Part shown: in pieces, positions 16,013 through 24,315 of the stretch
How the letters are laid out: each line of letters starts with the position of its first letter
Numbering within the stretch: the stretch's first letter is position 1
Assembly: GCA_003162175.1 (NCBI GenBank)
Contig: PMMR01000060.1
Location: forward strand, 1-38,096
From: Candidatus Methanoflorens crillii
Lineage (GTDB): Archaea > Halobacteriota > Bog-38 > Methanoflorentales > Methanoflorentaceae
Reading direction: 5' to 3'
DNA length: 38,096 nucleotides
Translations under genes and position numbers: made by a program
The notes under the pieces: generated by a model
Databases searched by the model: none
Told to the model about the DNA's origin: nothing
Seen by the model: only the letters and a program-made list of their open reading frames with translations

Positions 16013-16021
16013 TATATAAAA
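16013..16021. promoter_or_regulatory. Shared TATA element between the PTPS gene and rlmE
   Basis: TATATAAAA on the plus strand reads as TTTTATATA on the minus strand, so it can serve both directions. It lies 37 bases from the PTPS ATG and 52 from the rlmE ATG at 16073. A purine-rich GAGAAG flank could be the TFB element for the plus direction. No other clear TATA box lies in the 96-base divergent gap. Confidence 0.45.
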
Positions 16022-16072
16022 GCCGTCTGGCTGCCCATAATGCTTTTTATCCTGCGCGCGCCCTATCAACTA

Positions 16073-16687
16073 ATGAAAAGCCTTGAGAAACGGCGAAAGG
16101 ACTATTACTACCGGCGGGCGAAGTCAGAAGGATATCGATCACGAGCTTCGTTCAAACTGCTCGAAATTCAAGAACAGTACCACATCATACGACGCGGAGA
16201 TATGGTCGTTGATTTGGGCGCCGCCCCTGGCGGATGGCTCCAAGTGATCCGCCATTTGGAAGCGTCTGCCATAGCCGTTGATCGACAGCAGATCGCTCCG
16301 CTGCAGGGGGTGACGCCTATTCGAGGCGACCTAACTTCCCCAGAAATTGTGACTAAAATACAGGAGATTGTAGATGCTGTAGATGTCGTCATATCGGATG
16401 CTGCTCCGAATCTAAGTGGTGCATGGAGCCTAGACCACGCGCGATCAATCGACCTTTCAGCCTGTGCCTTAGAAATCGCCAAATGCGTGCTGAAACCCGG
16501 CGGCAATTTCGTGGTTAAAGTTTTCCAAGGGGACCTCTTTGACACATTCACGCGCGAGGTAAGCGCGTGTTTTCAATTTGTCAAAGCGTTCAGCCCGCGA
16601 GCATCACGAAAGCAAAGCGCCGAAACATACATAGTAGCTAAGCGCTACAGCCCCTCAGAAGACCGCTTGACCAAGCTGGGTCGTTGA
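16073..16687 (+). CDS. rlmE: FtsJ/RlmE-type RNA 2'-O-methyltransferase
   Basis: SAM-dependent methyltransferase that 2'-O-methylates a ribose in 23S rRNA (RlmE class), or possibly tRNA. From ATG 16073 it has 204 residues. KDYYYRRAKSEGYRSRASFKL contains the first catalytic lysine. VDLGAAPGGWLQV is the SAM motif, VISDAAPNLSG carries the catalytic aspartate, and GGNFVVKVFQG carries the second lysine. In-frame ATG 16040 sits about 25 bases from the TATA centre and could be a leaderless start adding 11 residues. It is followed by the membrane insertase gene after 155 bases. Confidence 0.93.
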   Translation: MKSLEKRRKDYYYRRAKSEGYRSRASFKLLEIQEQYHIIRRGDMVVDLGAAPGGWLQVIRHLEASAIAVDRQQIAPLQGVTPIRGDLTSPEIVTKIQEIVDAVDVVISDAAPNLSGAWSLDHARSIDLSACALEIAKCVLKPGGNFVVKVFQGDLFDTFTREVSACFQFVKAFSPRASRKQSAETYIVAKRYSPSEDRLTKLGR

Positions 16688-16842
16688 GGATTATGCAACC
16701 TGTGGCAAAGTCACGCGGCGGTCCGATCCACAAGTTACTGACGTAAAACTATTTATTCACGTATCGGAAACTACTCGTTGTATTACATCTAAGGACCCGA
16801 CAAGAGATTCTTTTCCGAAGGACGCACTGACGTCTGCGAGTA

Positions 16843-17454
16843 ATGGCACAAAAAAGCACAACTGGCGTGATGACGAGGCTCTTGCTCATCTATTTGGTGA
16901 TGACAGTAGCATATGCTTTTTTGCGAATTCCCGTTGGTCAAGCTATGAACTATGTCCTTGGGGGCTTAGTTACCACCCTCTACGTTCCCCTTTTCATCAC
17001 GATCCTTTTGCTTTCGGTCATCACAGGCTCTTACTCGTCTTTACTGCTAAACCGCTTCGTCGATCAAAAGCAGCTAAAACAGTCTCAAGCAAAGATGAGG
17101 GAATTTCAGCAGGTCTACCGTGAGGCCCAACTGGCCGGAGACAAAGGAAAACTAAAAAAGCTCGAGAAAGAACGTGCCGAAGTGATGGAGCTAAGCATGG
17201 ACGTCCAAGCACAGACTATGAGGCCCATGCCATACATTCTGATCATCTCGCTACCGCTTTTTGGCTGGCTAAGTTACACAATGTCGCAAGCAGGCTCTTG
17301 GCCGACCCGCGTGTCAACTATGATCAGTTTACCCTATTTTGGAACACTGCCGTACACTCAAGGTGTCATCCTCGGTTTTCCGGTTTGGCTCATTTGGTAC
17401 CTAGTTTGCTCACTCGTCTTTACTCAAGTCATCCGCAAGACTTTGGGAATGTGA
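16843..17454 (+). CDS. DUF106 / EMC3-TMCO1-like membrane insertase (Oxa1 superfamily)
   Basis: A 203-residue membrane protein. A hydrophobic segment lies at about 10-30, another at about 40-65, a charged coiled-coil-like cytosolic hairpin at 72-120 (QLKQSQAKMREFQQVYREAQ opens it), then two C-terminal hydrophobic segments (PYILIISLPLFGWLSY and the region near VILGFPVWLIWYLVCSLVF). This three-TM-plus-coiled-coil layout is that of archaeal Oxa1-superfamily proteins related to eukaryotic EMC3 and TMCO1, which help insert membrane proteins. In many archaea the gene lies near secY or adk; here it follows rlmE. A TATA-like CTATTTATTC at 16749-16758 may give it its own promoter. Confidence 0.87.
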   Translation: MAQKSTTGVMTRLLLIYLVMTVAYAFLRIPVGQAMNYVLGGLVTTLYVPLFITILLLSVITGSYSSLLLNRFVDQKQLKQSQAKMREFQQVYREAQLAGDKGKLKKLEKERAEVMELSMDVQAQTMRPMPYILIISLPLFGWLSYTMSQAGSWPTRVSTMISLPYFGTLPYTQGVILGFPVWLIWYLVCSLVFTQVIRKTLGM

Positions 17455-17547
17455 CTACTGGCAACAGGATAGAGCTCAGCAAGTTTCCTGTCAGTTTTCC
17501 CGAGCATTGTCGCCGCTGTCTCCGAATGGACCATTTCGATTCCACAC

Positions 17548-18723
17548 TCAACCGCGATTAAGTCGGGCTTTCTCGCTCTCGCAGCTCAAATCGAGCAGCA
17601 CTCGCTTCACCGTGTCTGCGTCAGCGTCCGTCTTAATCGACGTGCCTGAAAAGTGAGTTCTCGATGCGCGACAACCGATGGCGCGTAGTCCGCTTACGAG
17701 CGTTTCAATAGGAACCGGCGGACACTTGAGTTCTCTCAGAAGCTTGTGGTAATCAAAAAACGTTACCGTATCAAGCTCATTTAGGCACCGTGTTATGATT
17801 TTCGCGGCCCGCATCTTGGTGCCAAAAACACCAGTCTCAAGGTTCTCAAGAACTTGCTGGCAGAATTTTTGATCGTGTAGAGTCCCAAGCCAGAGAGGTC
17901 CAGCCACGGCAACTTTTGCGCCGCAAAACGCACAGTCGGAGCGCAGGGTAGGAAACAGCCCAGAGAGCACATAGCGATTTCCGCAAGCAAAACAGTGGGC
18001 TATGAATCCCATCGATCTGACACACGCATTGGCAAGCTCAGCGCCACGATCGAGAAGCAAATAAGCCCGATAGTAGTGCTCGGTTGCGTGTGCGAGGACT
18101 GGAGTGGCAGATTTATCATATTTGACAAGCTCTCGAATGATTGTGCCAATGAGTATCCGTATCCCTGTTTCAGCGTGATACTCTGTGTTCATAGGAAGTG
18201 CGGAATACCTCCGCACGCCGGCACTAAAATGAGCACCACTTAGAGGGGCCGTGTCCGTCGCGGTCACACAAAGCATCTTGCTGGCTGACCTGCACGCTGC
18301 ATCGACAAAGGGGGCTGGGGATCCGAACGGATCAACGTCTATCACGTTGAACCTAGCTTCTGACATCAAAGCGTTCGCATCTCGGTGCTCTGCATGGATG
18401 TTCTGCTGCAAACTTTTCGCGTTCCTCTTGATCAACTCATAAGCTGCGAGGCTATAATCGTTAACCGTGACCTCGGCCTGCGCCTCGTTCGCAACTCGGA
18501 GACCACGTATACCACAACCCGCGAGCGCATCTAGATACGTCAGCCCGCTATCGTCGCGTTGATTATCGGCAAAAGCCTGTATGCAAGCAACGCTTATGTC
18601 TCGGCTTAACTCCATTCGTGGATTGTAGAAGACCGGTGCTGATGATGGAGGGTACGACGCGTTTGGATCCAAGCGCGGTACTAAAACAGAAGTTTGGCCT
18701 TCAAGAGCGAGCCTCGTTCGCAC
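17548..18723 (-). CDS. trm1: tRNA (guanine26-N2)-dimethyltransferase Trm1
   Basis: Makes N2,N2-dimethylguanosine at position 26 of tRNA using SAM. VFYNPRMELSRDISVA, LDALAGCGIRGLRVA (SAM loop), NVIDVDPFGSPAPFVDAA (catalytic DPFG) and the late zinc-like pairs CFACG and CAFCG are all Trm1 hallmarks. The 391-residue length is normal. The start is GTG 18723; no ATG is available in frame nearby and no strong Shine-Dalgarno is seen. It lies 110 bases downstream of ubiD on the same strand, separated by a GC-rich repeat, and converges on the insertase gene. Confidence 0.95.
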   Translation of the reverse strand: MRTRLALEGQTSVLVPRLDPNASYPPSSAPVFYNPRMELSRDISVACIQAFADNQRDDSGLTYLDALAGCGIRGLRVANEAQAEVTVNDYSLAAYELIKRNAKSLQQNIHAEHRDANALMSEARFNVIDVDPFGSPAPFVDAACRSASKMLCVTATDTAPLSGAHFSAGVRRYSALPMNTEYHAETGIRILIGTIIRELVKYDKSATPVLAHATEHYYRAYLLLDRGAELANACVRSMGFIAHCFACGNRYVLSGLFPTLRSDCAFCGAKVAVAGPLWLGTLHDQKFCQQVLENLETGVFGTKMRAAKIITRCLNELDTVTFFDYHKLLRELKCPPVPIETLVSGLRAIGCRASRTHFSGTSIKTDADADTVKRVLLDLSCESEKARLNRG

Positions 18724-18764
18724 ATCTAGGACTAAGTTTTGTAAATCTTAAGGTTTTTCATACG

Positions 18765-18795
18765 CCGCGCAATTCGCGCGCGCATTCGCGCGCTG
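18765..18795. repeat. GC-rich direct repeat between trm1 and ubiD
   Basis: ATTCGCGCGC occurs twice (18772-18781 and 18784-18793), two bases apart, within a run of alternating CG. The units can fold on themselves. It lies in the 110-base gap and might be a transcription boundary; no T-run follows on the minus strand. Confidence 0.4.
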
Positions 18796-18833
18796 CGCCC
18801 AGAAACGCTGAGCGGAAACCGGAAAAACGCGTA

Positions 18834-20072
18834 CTAACGGACCCTCTCGAACTTCCAATGATCGACCAGCGGTGCGGTGGCATCGACGCCGACCTTCGTT
18901 GTCGTGCCGTCGCTTCCAGTGCGCGGGTCGAGGGACGATCCACGAACGTTTGGGATAACCATAATATCTAAATCGCCTTTGACGCGGGTGGCAATTGCAA
19001 ATTCTATGTCGTCAGTGTCATAGACATCAATGTCCTCATCGACCACCACAACGTGTTTCAAGCTCGTGTGAGCCGCAAACGCTGCCATGATCACATTTCT
19101 TGCATCCCCCTCAGTCTGTTTCTCTATCTGGATAACAGCGTGCAGATAGTGCCGTCCTCCTGCCGTTAATACTACATTCTTCACCTTTGTCACGTTTTTG
19201 CACGCGTTGTAAATCTGCGGCTCATACGGAATGCCCATCAAAAGCGAGTGTTCGACGCCTGCTGGCAATATGGAGTGATAGATGGGGTCTCTAGCTGACA
19301 CCATTCTCGTTACTTCAATAACCGGTTCAGGTCGAACGACGTCATAAGTACCCGTAAGATCCACAAAAGGACCTTCATTTGTAGTTCTTGTTGGGCTTAT
19401 TTGTCCCTCCAAGACTATTTCGCTTGGCGGGACAGGGATTCCATTTTCACATTCAATGAGTGTCTGAGCCTTTCCCTTAAGAGCGGCCGCATAGTTGAAT
19501 TCGAGACCACACGGAACTCTCGTTGTGGTTGCAAATAGCGTGACAGGATCGACGCCTATGGCAACGGCGATGTTCAGAGGCTCGGCTTTTTTTGCAGATG
19601 CTTTATGCATCAGATACGTGTGGCGCGGCGGCACAAGCCTCACGGCTAACGAAGTCTTATCGACAACCATCATGCGATGAACTGATGCGTTTATTCTGTG
19701 ACCATATTTTGCCACTACGATGCCTGCGGTGATGTAAGATCCGCCATCTCGCTCGAAAAACTTCATTATAGGTAACTTGCTCAAGTCCGGAGTGCGTTCC
19801 AAGTCCCACGCAAGGTCTTGCATTACCGTTTTTCCCGTTGCCGCCGTGCTCAAAAGCTTATGCATGAGCCCTCGCTCGTTGACATTGAGCGCTTGGGCGA
19901 GTAGCGCGCGCGAAGCCAAGAGGTTTACGATGGCTTGAGAGCCGCCAATGCGTTCGAACAGTACCGGTCCTCGTCCTCGGGCTAAGCGCGGGGCTTGCAA
20001 CATCGGCGAAACGGGCTTAGTTATGACTTCTAGTTGCCCCGAGTCCTTTAAATGCTGAAGGAAGCGTCTCAC
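18834..20072 (-). CDS. ubiD: UbiD-family prenylated-FMN decarboxylase, probably anhydromevalonate phosphate decarboxylase
   Basis: Prenyl-FMN-dependent decarboxylase of 412 residues. The prFMN-binding and catalytic segments are present: FERDGGSYITAGIVVAKYG near 106-124, HRMMVVD, and E222 (LEGQI) with E233 (NEGPFVDLTGTYD). Archaea lacking the classical mevalonate pathway use a UbiD homologue plus UbiX to convert trans-anhydromevalonate-5-phosphate to isopentenyl phosphate. Size and context favour that role, but an aromatic-acid decarboxylase cannot be excluded. The start is GTG 20072, one base from the ubiX stop, so the two are coupled. It is the last gene of the lpdD-like/ubiX/ubiD cassette. 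Confidence 0.9.
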   Translation of the reverse strand: MRRFLQHLKDSGQLEVITKPVSPMLQAPRLARGRGPVLFERIGGSQAIVNLLASRALLAQALNVNERGLMHKLLSTAATGKTVMQDLAWDLERTPDLSKLPIMKFFERDGGSYITAGIVVAKYGHRINASVHRMMVVDKTSLAVRLVPPRHTYLMHKASAKKAEPLNIAVAIGVDPVTLFATTTRVPCGLEFNYAAALKGKAQTLIECENGIPVPPSEIVLEGQISPTRTTNEGPFVDLTGTYDVVRPEPVIEVTRMVSARDPIYHSILPAGVEHSLLMGIPYEPQIYNACKNVTKVKNVVLTAGGRHYLHAVIQIEKQTEGDARNVIMAAFAAHTSLKHVVVVDEDIDVYDTDDIEFAIATRVKGDLDIMVIPNVRGSSLDPRTGSDGTTTKVGVDATAPLVDHWKFERVR

Positions 20073-20627
20073 TTAGTCACCCCAGCGTCGTGACACCGAA
20101 TGGTCAAGCTGCAACAGGTCGAGCACCCGGGCAACCAGAGCGTCAATGAGCTCTTCGATCGTAGTCGGACGTGTGTAGAACCCCGGGCTGGCGGGGACTA
20201 TTAAAGCTCCACATTGCGACAATTTCAGCATGTTGCTCAAATGAATCCCGCTCAACGGCGTTTCGCGCACAACCAATATGAGCCTCCTATGTTCCTTCAA
20301 ACATACATCTGCCGCACGCGTAACAAGGTTGGAAGAAACGCCGTGTGCGATACTTCCAAGCGTCTTCATGCTGCACGGAATTATCACCATGCCGTTACTA
20401 ATGTGGGAACCGCTTGCAATAGGCGCAGCGAGGTCCATTTCGTCGTACGTGCGGTTGACTAGCGACGTGATGTAGTTCAAGCTGTAGTCAGTCTCAATGT
20501 CTATAAGCTGCTGGCCACTTTTAGTCACAACGAGCTGCGTGCCAACGCCGAGTCGATTCAGAGCCTCCAGCAACCGAACGCCGTACTGCACTCCGCTCGC
20601 GCCGGTAATGGCAACTATTATCGTCAT
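20073..20627 (-). CDS. ubiX: Flavin prenyltransferase UbiX
   Basis: Attaches a dimethylallyl unit to FMN to form the prenylated flavin used by UbiD enzymes. The 184-residue protein has the N-terminal ITGASG FMN loop, the SGSH segment, PCSMKTLGSIAHG, LVVRETPLS and PGFYTRP, all diagnostic. The ATG at 20627 overlaps the stop of the LpdD-like gene as ATGA, and its own stop abuts the ubiD GTG. That packs cofactor maker and cofactor user into one transcript. Confidence 0.96.
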   Translation of the reverse strand: MTIIVAITGASGVQYGVRLLEALNRLGVGTQLVVTKSGQQLIDIETDYSLNYITSLVNRTYDEMDLAAPIASGSHISNGMVIIPCSMKTLGSIAHGVSSNLVTRAADVCLKEHRRLILVVRETPLSGIHLSNMLKLSQCGALIVPASPGFYTRPTTIEELIDALVARVLDLLQLDHSVSRRWGD

Positions 20628-21007
20628 TTGAGAGCCTCGATAAGTTCATCAACAAGCGAAAATGATGCATCAACAATCTCTGCGACTTGCCCTTCAGATG
20701 CATCGTGGACGTGAATTCCGACAACCACGACGCAGCTCTGCCGCAATTCCTTCGAAATTCGCAAAGCGGCTTCTTTAGCGATAATGTCATCGCGATGATT
20801 TGGAACAGTTAACACCGAAGCAAACGACCTCCTGTGAAATCCGCCCAGCGCAACGGCGCCCACGTGCGCTTTTCCCCCCACCAACGTGACGAGCAAGTCT
20901 TTTCCCACGCGAGTTGCGTCGACCCTCAAATCTGCTGAGCCCGCGTTCCTCGTCAAAACAACGTGACTACGAGACAAATATCTACTCCCGGCGACAGTTT
21001 TTGGCAA
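20624..21007 (-). CDS. LpdD-like prenylated-flavin chaperone domain protein
   Basis: A 127-residue protein. The segments LLVTLVGGKAHVGAVALG and VVVVGIHVHDASEGQVAEI match what I recall of LpdD, the small third subunit of gallate decarboxylase, whose family is described as a prenylated-flavin chaperone. It overlaps ubiX by four bases and heads the ubiX-ubiD pair, strong context for helping UbiD maturation. The only available start is TTG 21007, because an in-frame TAA lies four codons upstream; no Shine-Dalgarno is seen. It was recognised by motif memory, so a profile search is desirable. Confidence 0.75.
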   Translation of the reverse strand: MPKTVAGSRYLSRSHVVLTRNAGSADLRVDATRVGKDLLVTLVGGKAHVGAVALGGFHRRSFASVLTVPNHRDDIIAKEAALRISKELRQSCVVVVGIHVHDASEGQVAEIVDASFSLVDELIEALK

Positions 21008-21306
21008 ATCAAAGGCTTAAGCAAGACGACCGTCAGGCGGCTGCGGCCTCACCACCTCTAATTCTATCGTGCTCTCAGTCTTAAGGCTTTTGGGTTTGTC
21101 GCCTGCACGGACGCGACTGTCGAGACTGCTATTAGCGTCCACGCCTCGCAATCGAATGAGTTTCGCGGCCGATCAAGCCGCAGCACGACACGGCTCATCA
21201 ATCCCTTGTTCGCCTCTTGCGAGTCCCCAAACAAACACAGTTCTCGATGCGCATGACATACCCATTTATCCTAGAAAAGCTCACTGGAACGTCCGGAGGA
21301 AGAACA
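21008..21306. other. Gap of about 300 bases without a confident gene
   Basis: This lies between the divergent lpdD-like and cofD genes. On the minus strand, 21017-21151 is open from TTG 21151 (or GTG 21142) for 44 or 41 codons and reads protein-like (KSLKTESTIELEVVRPQPP). It is in frame with the lpdD-like gene, separated from it by one TAA. A second minus frame, 21064-21198, encodes 44 residues from an ATG. Neither has a well-placed ribosome-binding site and I recognise neither. One may be an upstream leader ORF or a remnant. No clear TATA box was found. Confidence 0.3.
21295..21299 (+). promoter_or_regulatory. Shine-Dalgarno deciding the cofD start
   Basis: GGAGG lies seven bases before TTG 21307, whose product begins directly with the family N-terminus (LLLSGGTGSPK). 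This rejects the longer in-frame extension up to 21217. Confidence 0.7.
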
Positions 21307-22215
21307 TTGTTACTCTTATCGGGCGGTACAGGCAGCCCTAAGCTGCTTCGCGGGCTGCTTTTCTATTGTTCTGGCGCTCAAGTGACCGTCATTGCTAATA
21401 CTGGAGATGACATCTGGATCTCGGGCAATCTTGTTTGCCCGGACCTTGACACAGTTATCTACACCGCAGCGGGAATTGTGAGCGAACGGTGGTGGGGTAT
21501 CAACGGGGACACTTTTCGTACCCACGGCAGGCTAGCTAGCTTAGGACACAAAGAAGCGCTCATTATAGGCGAGCTTGATAGAGCTACTCATATTTTCCGC
21601 AGCGACCTTCTGCGACGAGGGGCAACACTAACTGATGCAACCCTTGCGATGTGCGCTTCGTTCGAATTATCTACTAGGATCCTCCCTATGACGGACGATT
21701 TCGTGCCTACCACGATCGTAACGGACAACGGCGAGATGCACATCCAAGATTTTCTAGTAAGATATCAGCAAGCCCCAAACGTTTCGCAGGTGAGATGCCG
21801 GACCGGCAAAACGACCAAAGAAGTAGAAACTGCGCTAGACGAACATCGTTCTGTTGTGATTGGGCCTTCAAATCCGATATCAAGCATAGGGCCTATCCTT
21901 GCCGTAAACGGAATGCAACAAGCCCTTAAAGACCGATTTGTCATTGCAGTCAGTCCAATAATACGGGGCGAGCCGATAAGCGGGCCTGCGGGAAAGTTCA
22001 TGGAATCGCGTGGACTTCCGATTAGCTCTTTAGGGGTTGCAGAGTTCTATAGCGACTTCCTGGACGTCTTGATCGTTGACGGTCGCGACGACATTTCGCA
22101 AAGCGATTTGCCAGGCGATATTGAACTGCTCCGCGCGGATACGATTATGTACGGCATAGAGCAAAGCAAAAACCTCGCGACAGAGATCATGCGAATTCTT
22201 CCATCCCAAAGTTAA
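21307..22215 (+). CDS. cofD: 2-phospho-L-lactate transferase (coenzyme F420 synthesis)
   Basis: Transfers a phospholactyl-type group from its guanylated carrier to the deazaflavin Fo, forming F420-0. From TTG 21307 it is 302 residues and begins LLLSGGTGSPKLLRGL, the expected N-terminal nucleotide-binding motif. VIANTGDDIWISG, the next diagnostic motif, binds substrate. IGPSNPISSIGPILA and ISPIIRG-like sequence (AVSPIIRGEPISGPAGKFM) complete the family pattern. The start is supported by GGAGG at seven bases. It heads a plus-strand run of C1-coenzyme genes; F420 is the hydride carrier of methanogenesis. Confidence 0.95.
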   Translation: MLLLSGGTGSPKLLRGLLFYCSGAQVTVIANTGDDIWISGNLVCPDLDTVIYTAAGIVSERWWGINGDTFRTHGRLASLGHKEALIIGELDRATHIFRSDLLRRGATLTDATLAMCASFELSTRILPMTDDFVPTTIVTDNGEMHIQDFLVRYQQAPNVSQVRCRTGKTTKEVETALDEHRSVVIGPSNPISSIGPILAVNGMQQALKDRFVIAVSPIIRGEPISGPAGKFMESRGLPISSLGVAEFYSDFLDVLIVDGRDDISQSDLPGDIELLRADTIMYGIEQSKNLATEIMRILPSQS

Positions 22216-22254
22216 GGTCATCTATTAAGAGCGGAATCGGCGTCTGCAAAGTAA

Positions 22255-22262
22255 AATTAAAT
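22255..22262 (+). promoter_or_regulatory. Probable TATA box of the marker 9 operon
   Basis: ATTAAATA lies about 90 bases before GTG 22350, in the 134-base gap after cofD. An AT-rich ATACAATATTG follows at 22271-22281 and is an alternative. Confidence 0.35.
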
Positions 22263-22349
22263 AGCAGCAAAATACAATATTGAACGTCGTATTATGACTT
22301 GCCCATTTCAGCGCAGCGAGTGAGTTTTGGTACGCACAGAGGTTTCGTC

Positions 22350-23456
22350 GTGTCTCAAGTAGCCTTTCAACTGGCCATCGGCGATGTCGAAATCCCGAAT
22401 CCTTTGGTTCTCGCTTCGATGGCTGGACTAACTAACAGCTCGTTTGTTATATCGAGGAGCGTTGGACTAGCAATTCTCGGTGGATACAACCTTGACGCGC
22501 CAACCATCGACGCTGCGAAAGAGCTCGTCAAAAAGGGACGAAGCGAATTTGCTTACGAAGAACCGACACCTGTAATCGAAAACGAGCTCGGAGTCATGAG
22601 CACGATCAACATGAAAGCTGGAATCAATGCTCGGTCAACTACCCTGGAGCCACTGATCGCGATCGCCGAGTTGATTCATCAAAAAAGGGCAATTCTCGAA
22701 CTAAACGCCCACTGCAGGCAGCCTGAAATGGAAGCTGCTGGCGCCGGCCAGTGTCTCACGCGCGATCTCAACAAGCTCAGCGAATGGATACGGGAGATCA
22801 AACAAACAGACGTGCCTCTATCGGTCAAGGTACGCGCAGGCGTTGTTGCAGATATAGCGCTCGCAAAGGCTATAGACAAGGCCGGCGCCGACGCGATTCA
22901 CGTCGACACGATGGATGCTGGACCCGCGTTGGTCAAGAAAATTCGGGATGCCACGGCGCTCAAAATAATCGCAAACAATTCGATCGTGGACTATAGCAGC
23001 GCCCACAAGATGTTCTCGATGGGGGCGGATTACGTCTCAGTCGCTCGTGCCGCTGTGGCCGATAACACCGCTGTTGAAGAAATCCTGGCTGAAGTTCAGT
23101 CATATCAAGAAGCGGTTGGCTGGTACAATGCCCCAAAACACATTTGCGCTGGAGGAGACTTGCGGGGGTTAGCGTACTGTTGCATGCCCGTAAAGGAGTG
23201 TCCACTGGGCTACGTTCTGAAAAGAGCAGGGATCTCTGAGGACAAGTATGTCCAAATCAAGGAGAGCTTCAACACCACAAAGCTAGGAGCGGGACCAGGC
23301 ACGTGCTTCGGCAGCATGGTGTGGTGCTGCAAAATTACAAGGCCGTGCCCGTGGAGAGATAGCTCTCTGCAGGACCTAGGTTTTTCCGACGTTGACTACA
23401 TGCAACTCAAAAAGCAACTTGCAGAGAGATTTCTCAGCTGTCGAGACCTCGACTGA
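22350..23456 (+). CDS. Methanogenesis marker 9 protein (Dus-like TIM barrel plus cysteine-rich domain)
   Basis: Residues about 1-255 form a tRNA-dihydrouridine-synthase-like flavin TIM barrel (ILELNAHCRQPEM, PLSVKVRAGV, IIANNSIVDY). The C-terminal part holds the cysteine-rich marker 9 domain: CAGGDLRGLAYCCMPVKECP and PGTCFGSMVWCCKITRPCPW. This domain is confined to methanogens and relatives; its reaction is unknown to me, though many cysteines suggest Fe-S clusters. The start was set at GTG 22350, preceded by AGAGGT; an in-frame TTG at 22299 is less likely. It begins a tight run with the CitG-family, DUF447 and DmrX-type genes, suggesting a role in C1 coenzyme metabolism. Confidence 0.88.
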   Translation: MSQVAFQLAIGDVEIPNPLVLASMAGLTNSSFVISRSVGLAILGGYNLDAPTIDAAKELVKKGRSEFAYEEPTPVIENELGVMSTINMKAGINARSTTLEPLIAIAELIHQKRAILELNAHCRQPEMEAAGAGQCLTRDLNKLSEWIREIKQTDVPLSVKVRAGVVADIALAKAIDKAGADAIHVDTMDAGPALVKKIRDATALKIIANNSIVDYSSAHKMFSMGADYVSVARAAVADNTAVEEILAEVQSYQEAVGWYNAPKHICAGGDLRGLAYCCMPVKECPLGYVLKRAGISEDKYVQIKESFNTTKLGAGPGTCFGSMVWCCKITRPCPWRDSSLQDLGFSDVDYMQLKKQLAERFLSCRDLD

Positions 23457-23466
23457 GCTTCTCAAC

Positions 23467-24315
23467 ATGTACGACCCAGACTTCATAGCCGGTTGTGCCG
23501 AGCTAGCAATGTTGCTCGAGGTGTCCGCGACACCAAAGCCGGGCAATGTAGACCGAACGCATGACTTTGAAGACGTAACGTACGAACATTTTCTTGCATC
23601 CGCAGTCGGTACTTTTCCTGTGTTTAAAAAAGCAGCGTCAGCTCGGCATGGGATGGGCGGTCTGATTCTCGATGCGGTTCAAGCGAGTACCACCTGGCAG
23701 AATGCTGGGAATTGTCACTTTGGGGCGATCCTGCTGCTGATCCCCTTGTGTGCCGCGGCAAGGAAGAGTAGCACGATATCTCAACTCAAGACCAACCTCG
23801 TCCGCGTCGTCAAGCAGACTTCGAGCGCTGACGCGATCCGGTTCTATGAATCTTTTCGGAGTGTGCGCGTCCGCGTCGGAGAGCGGCACTATCTTGACGT
23901 GAATGACGTGTCCTCAATGGAAGCAATTCAGCAACAAAATCTGACGCTATGGGATATTATGCAAATATCGAGCCCAAACGACACCATAGCAAAGGAATGG
24001 ACTGAAGGGTTTCCTCGCACCTTTTACGGCGCTGAATTGATGACACACTATGTTGAATCGGGGTTCAGTGTCAAGAATTCAATTGTGCACTTGTTTCTTC
24101 AACTCCTCAGCGAGTTCCCCGATACACTCATAGCAAAAAAATTCAGCACAGATGTTGCCCTTGAGATTTCGGCAAAAGCGGCTAACGCGTTAAAAAAGGA
24201 CTATGCCGATGAGTTCGACAAAGAGCTCATCGCGCGGCACATAAACCCCGGTACGACAGCAGATCTCGTGATTGGATCGTTATTCGTCGTGCTCTTAGGA
24301 GGCTTTCGGTACTGA
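23467..24315 (+). CDS. Triphosphoribosyl-dephospho-CoA synthase (CitG/MdcB) family protein
   Basis: The 282-residue protein has the CitG-family core: VSATPKPGNVDRTHDFEDVTYEHF near the N-terminus, GGLILDAV, NCHFGAILLLIPL, and a late NPGTTADLVIGSLFV. Bacterial members attach a ribosyl phosphate to dephospho-CoA for citrate or malonate lyases. No such lyase is near, so a different nucleotide-type substrate is likely. Related genes paired with DUF447 occur, as I recall, in tetrahydromethanopterin islands of methylotrophic bacteria, pointing to methanopterin synthesis. The start is ATG 23467, ten bases after the marker 9 gene; the stop overlaps the DUF447 start as TGATG. Confidence 0.88.
   Translation: MYDPDFIAGCAELAMLLEVSATPKPGNVDRTHDFEDVTYEHFLASAVGTFPVFKKAASARHGMGGLILDAVQASTTWQNAGNCHFGAILLLIPLCAAARKSSTISQLKTNLVRVVKQTSSADAIRFYESFRSVRVRVGERHYLDVNDVSSMEAIQQQNLTLWDIMQISSPNDTIAKEWTEGFPRTFYGAELMTHYVESGFSVKNSIVHLFLQLLSEFPDTLIAKKFSTDVALEISAKAANALKKDYADEFDKELIARHINPGTTADLVIGSLFVVLLGGFRY

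Noticed and set aside
17455-17547. Small minus-strand frame (about 36 codons from an ATG) after trm1 overlapping the insertase gene end
   Set aside because: No ribosome-binding site, no recognised motif, and it overlaps the 3' end of a real gene.
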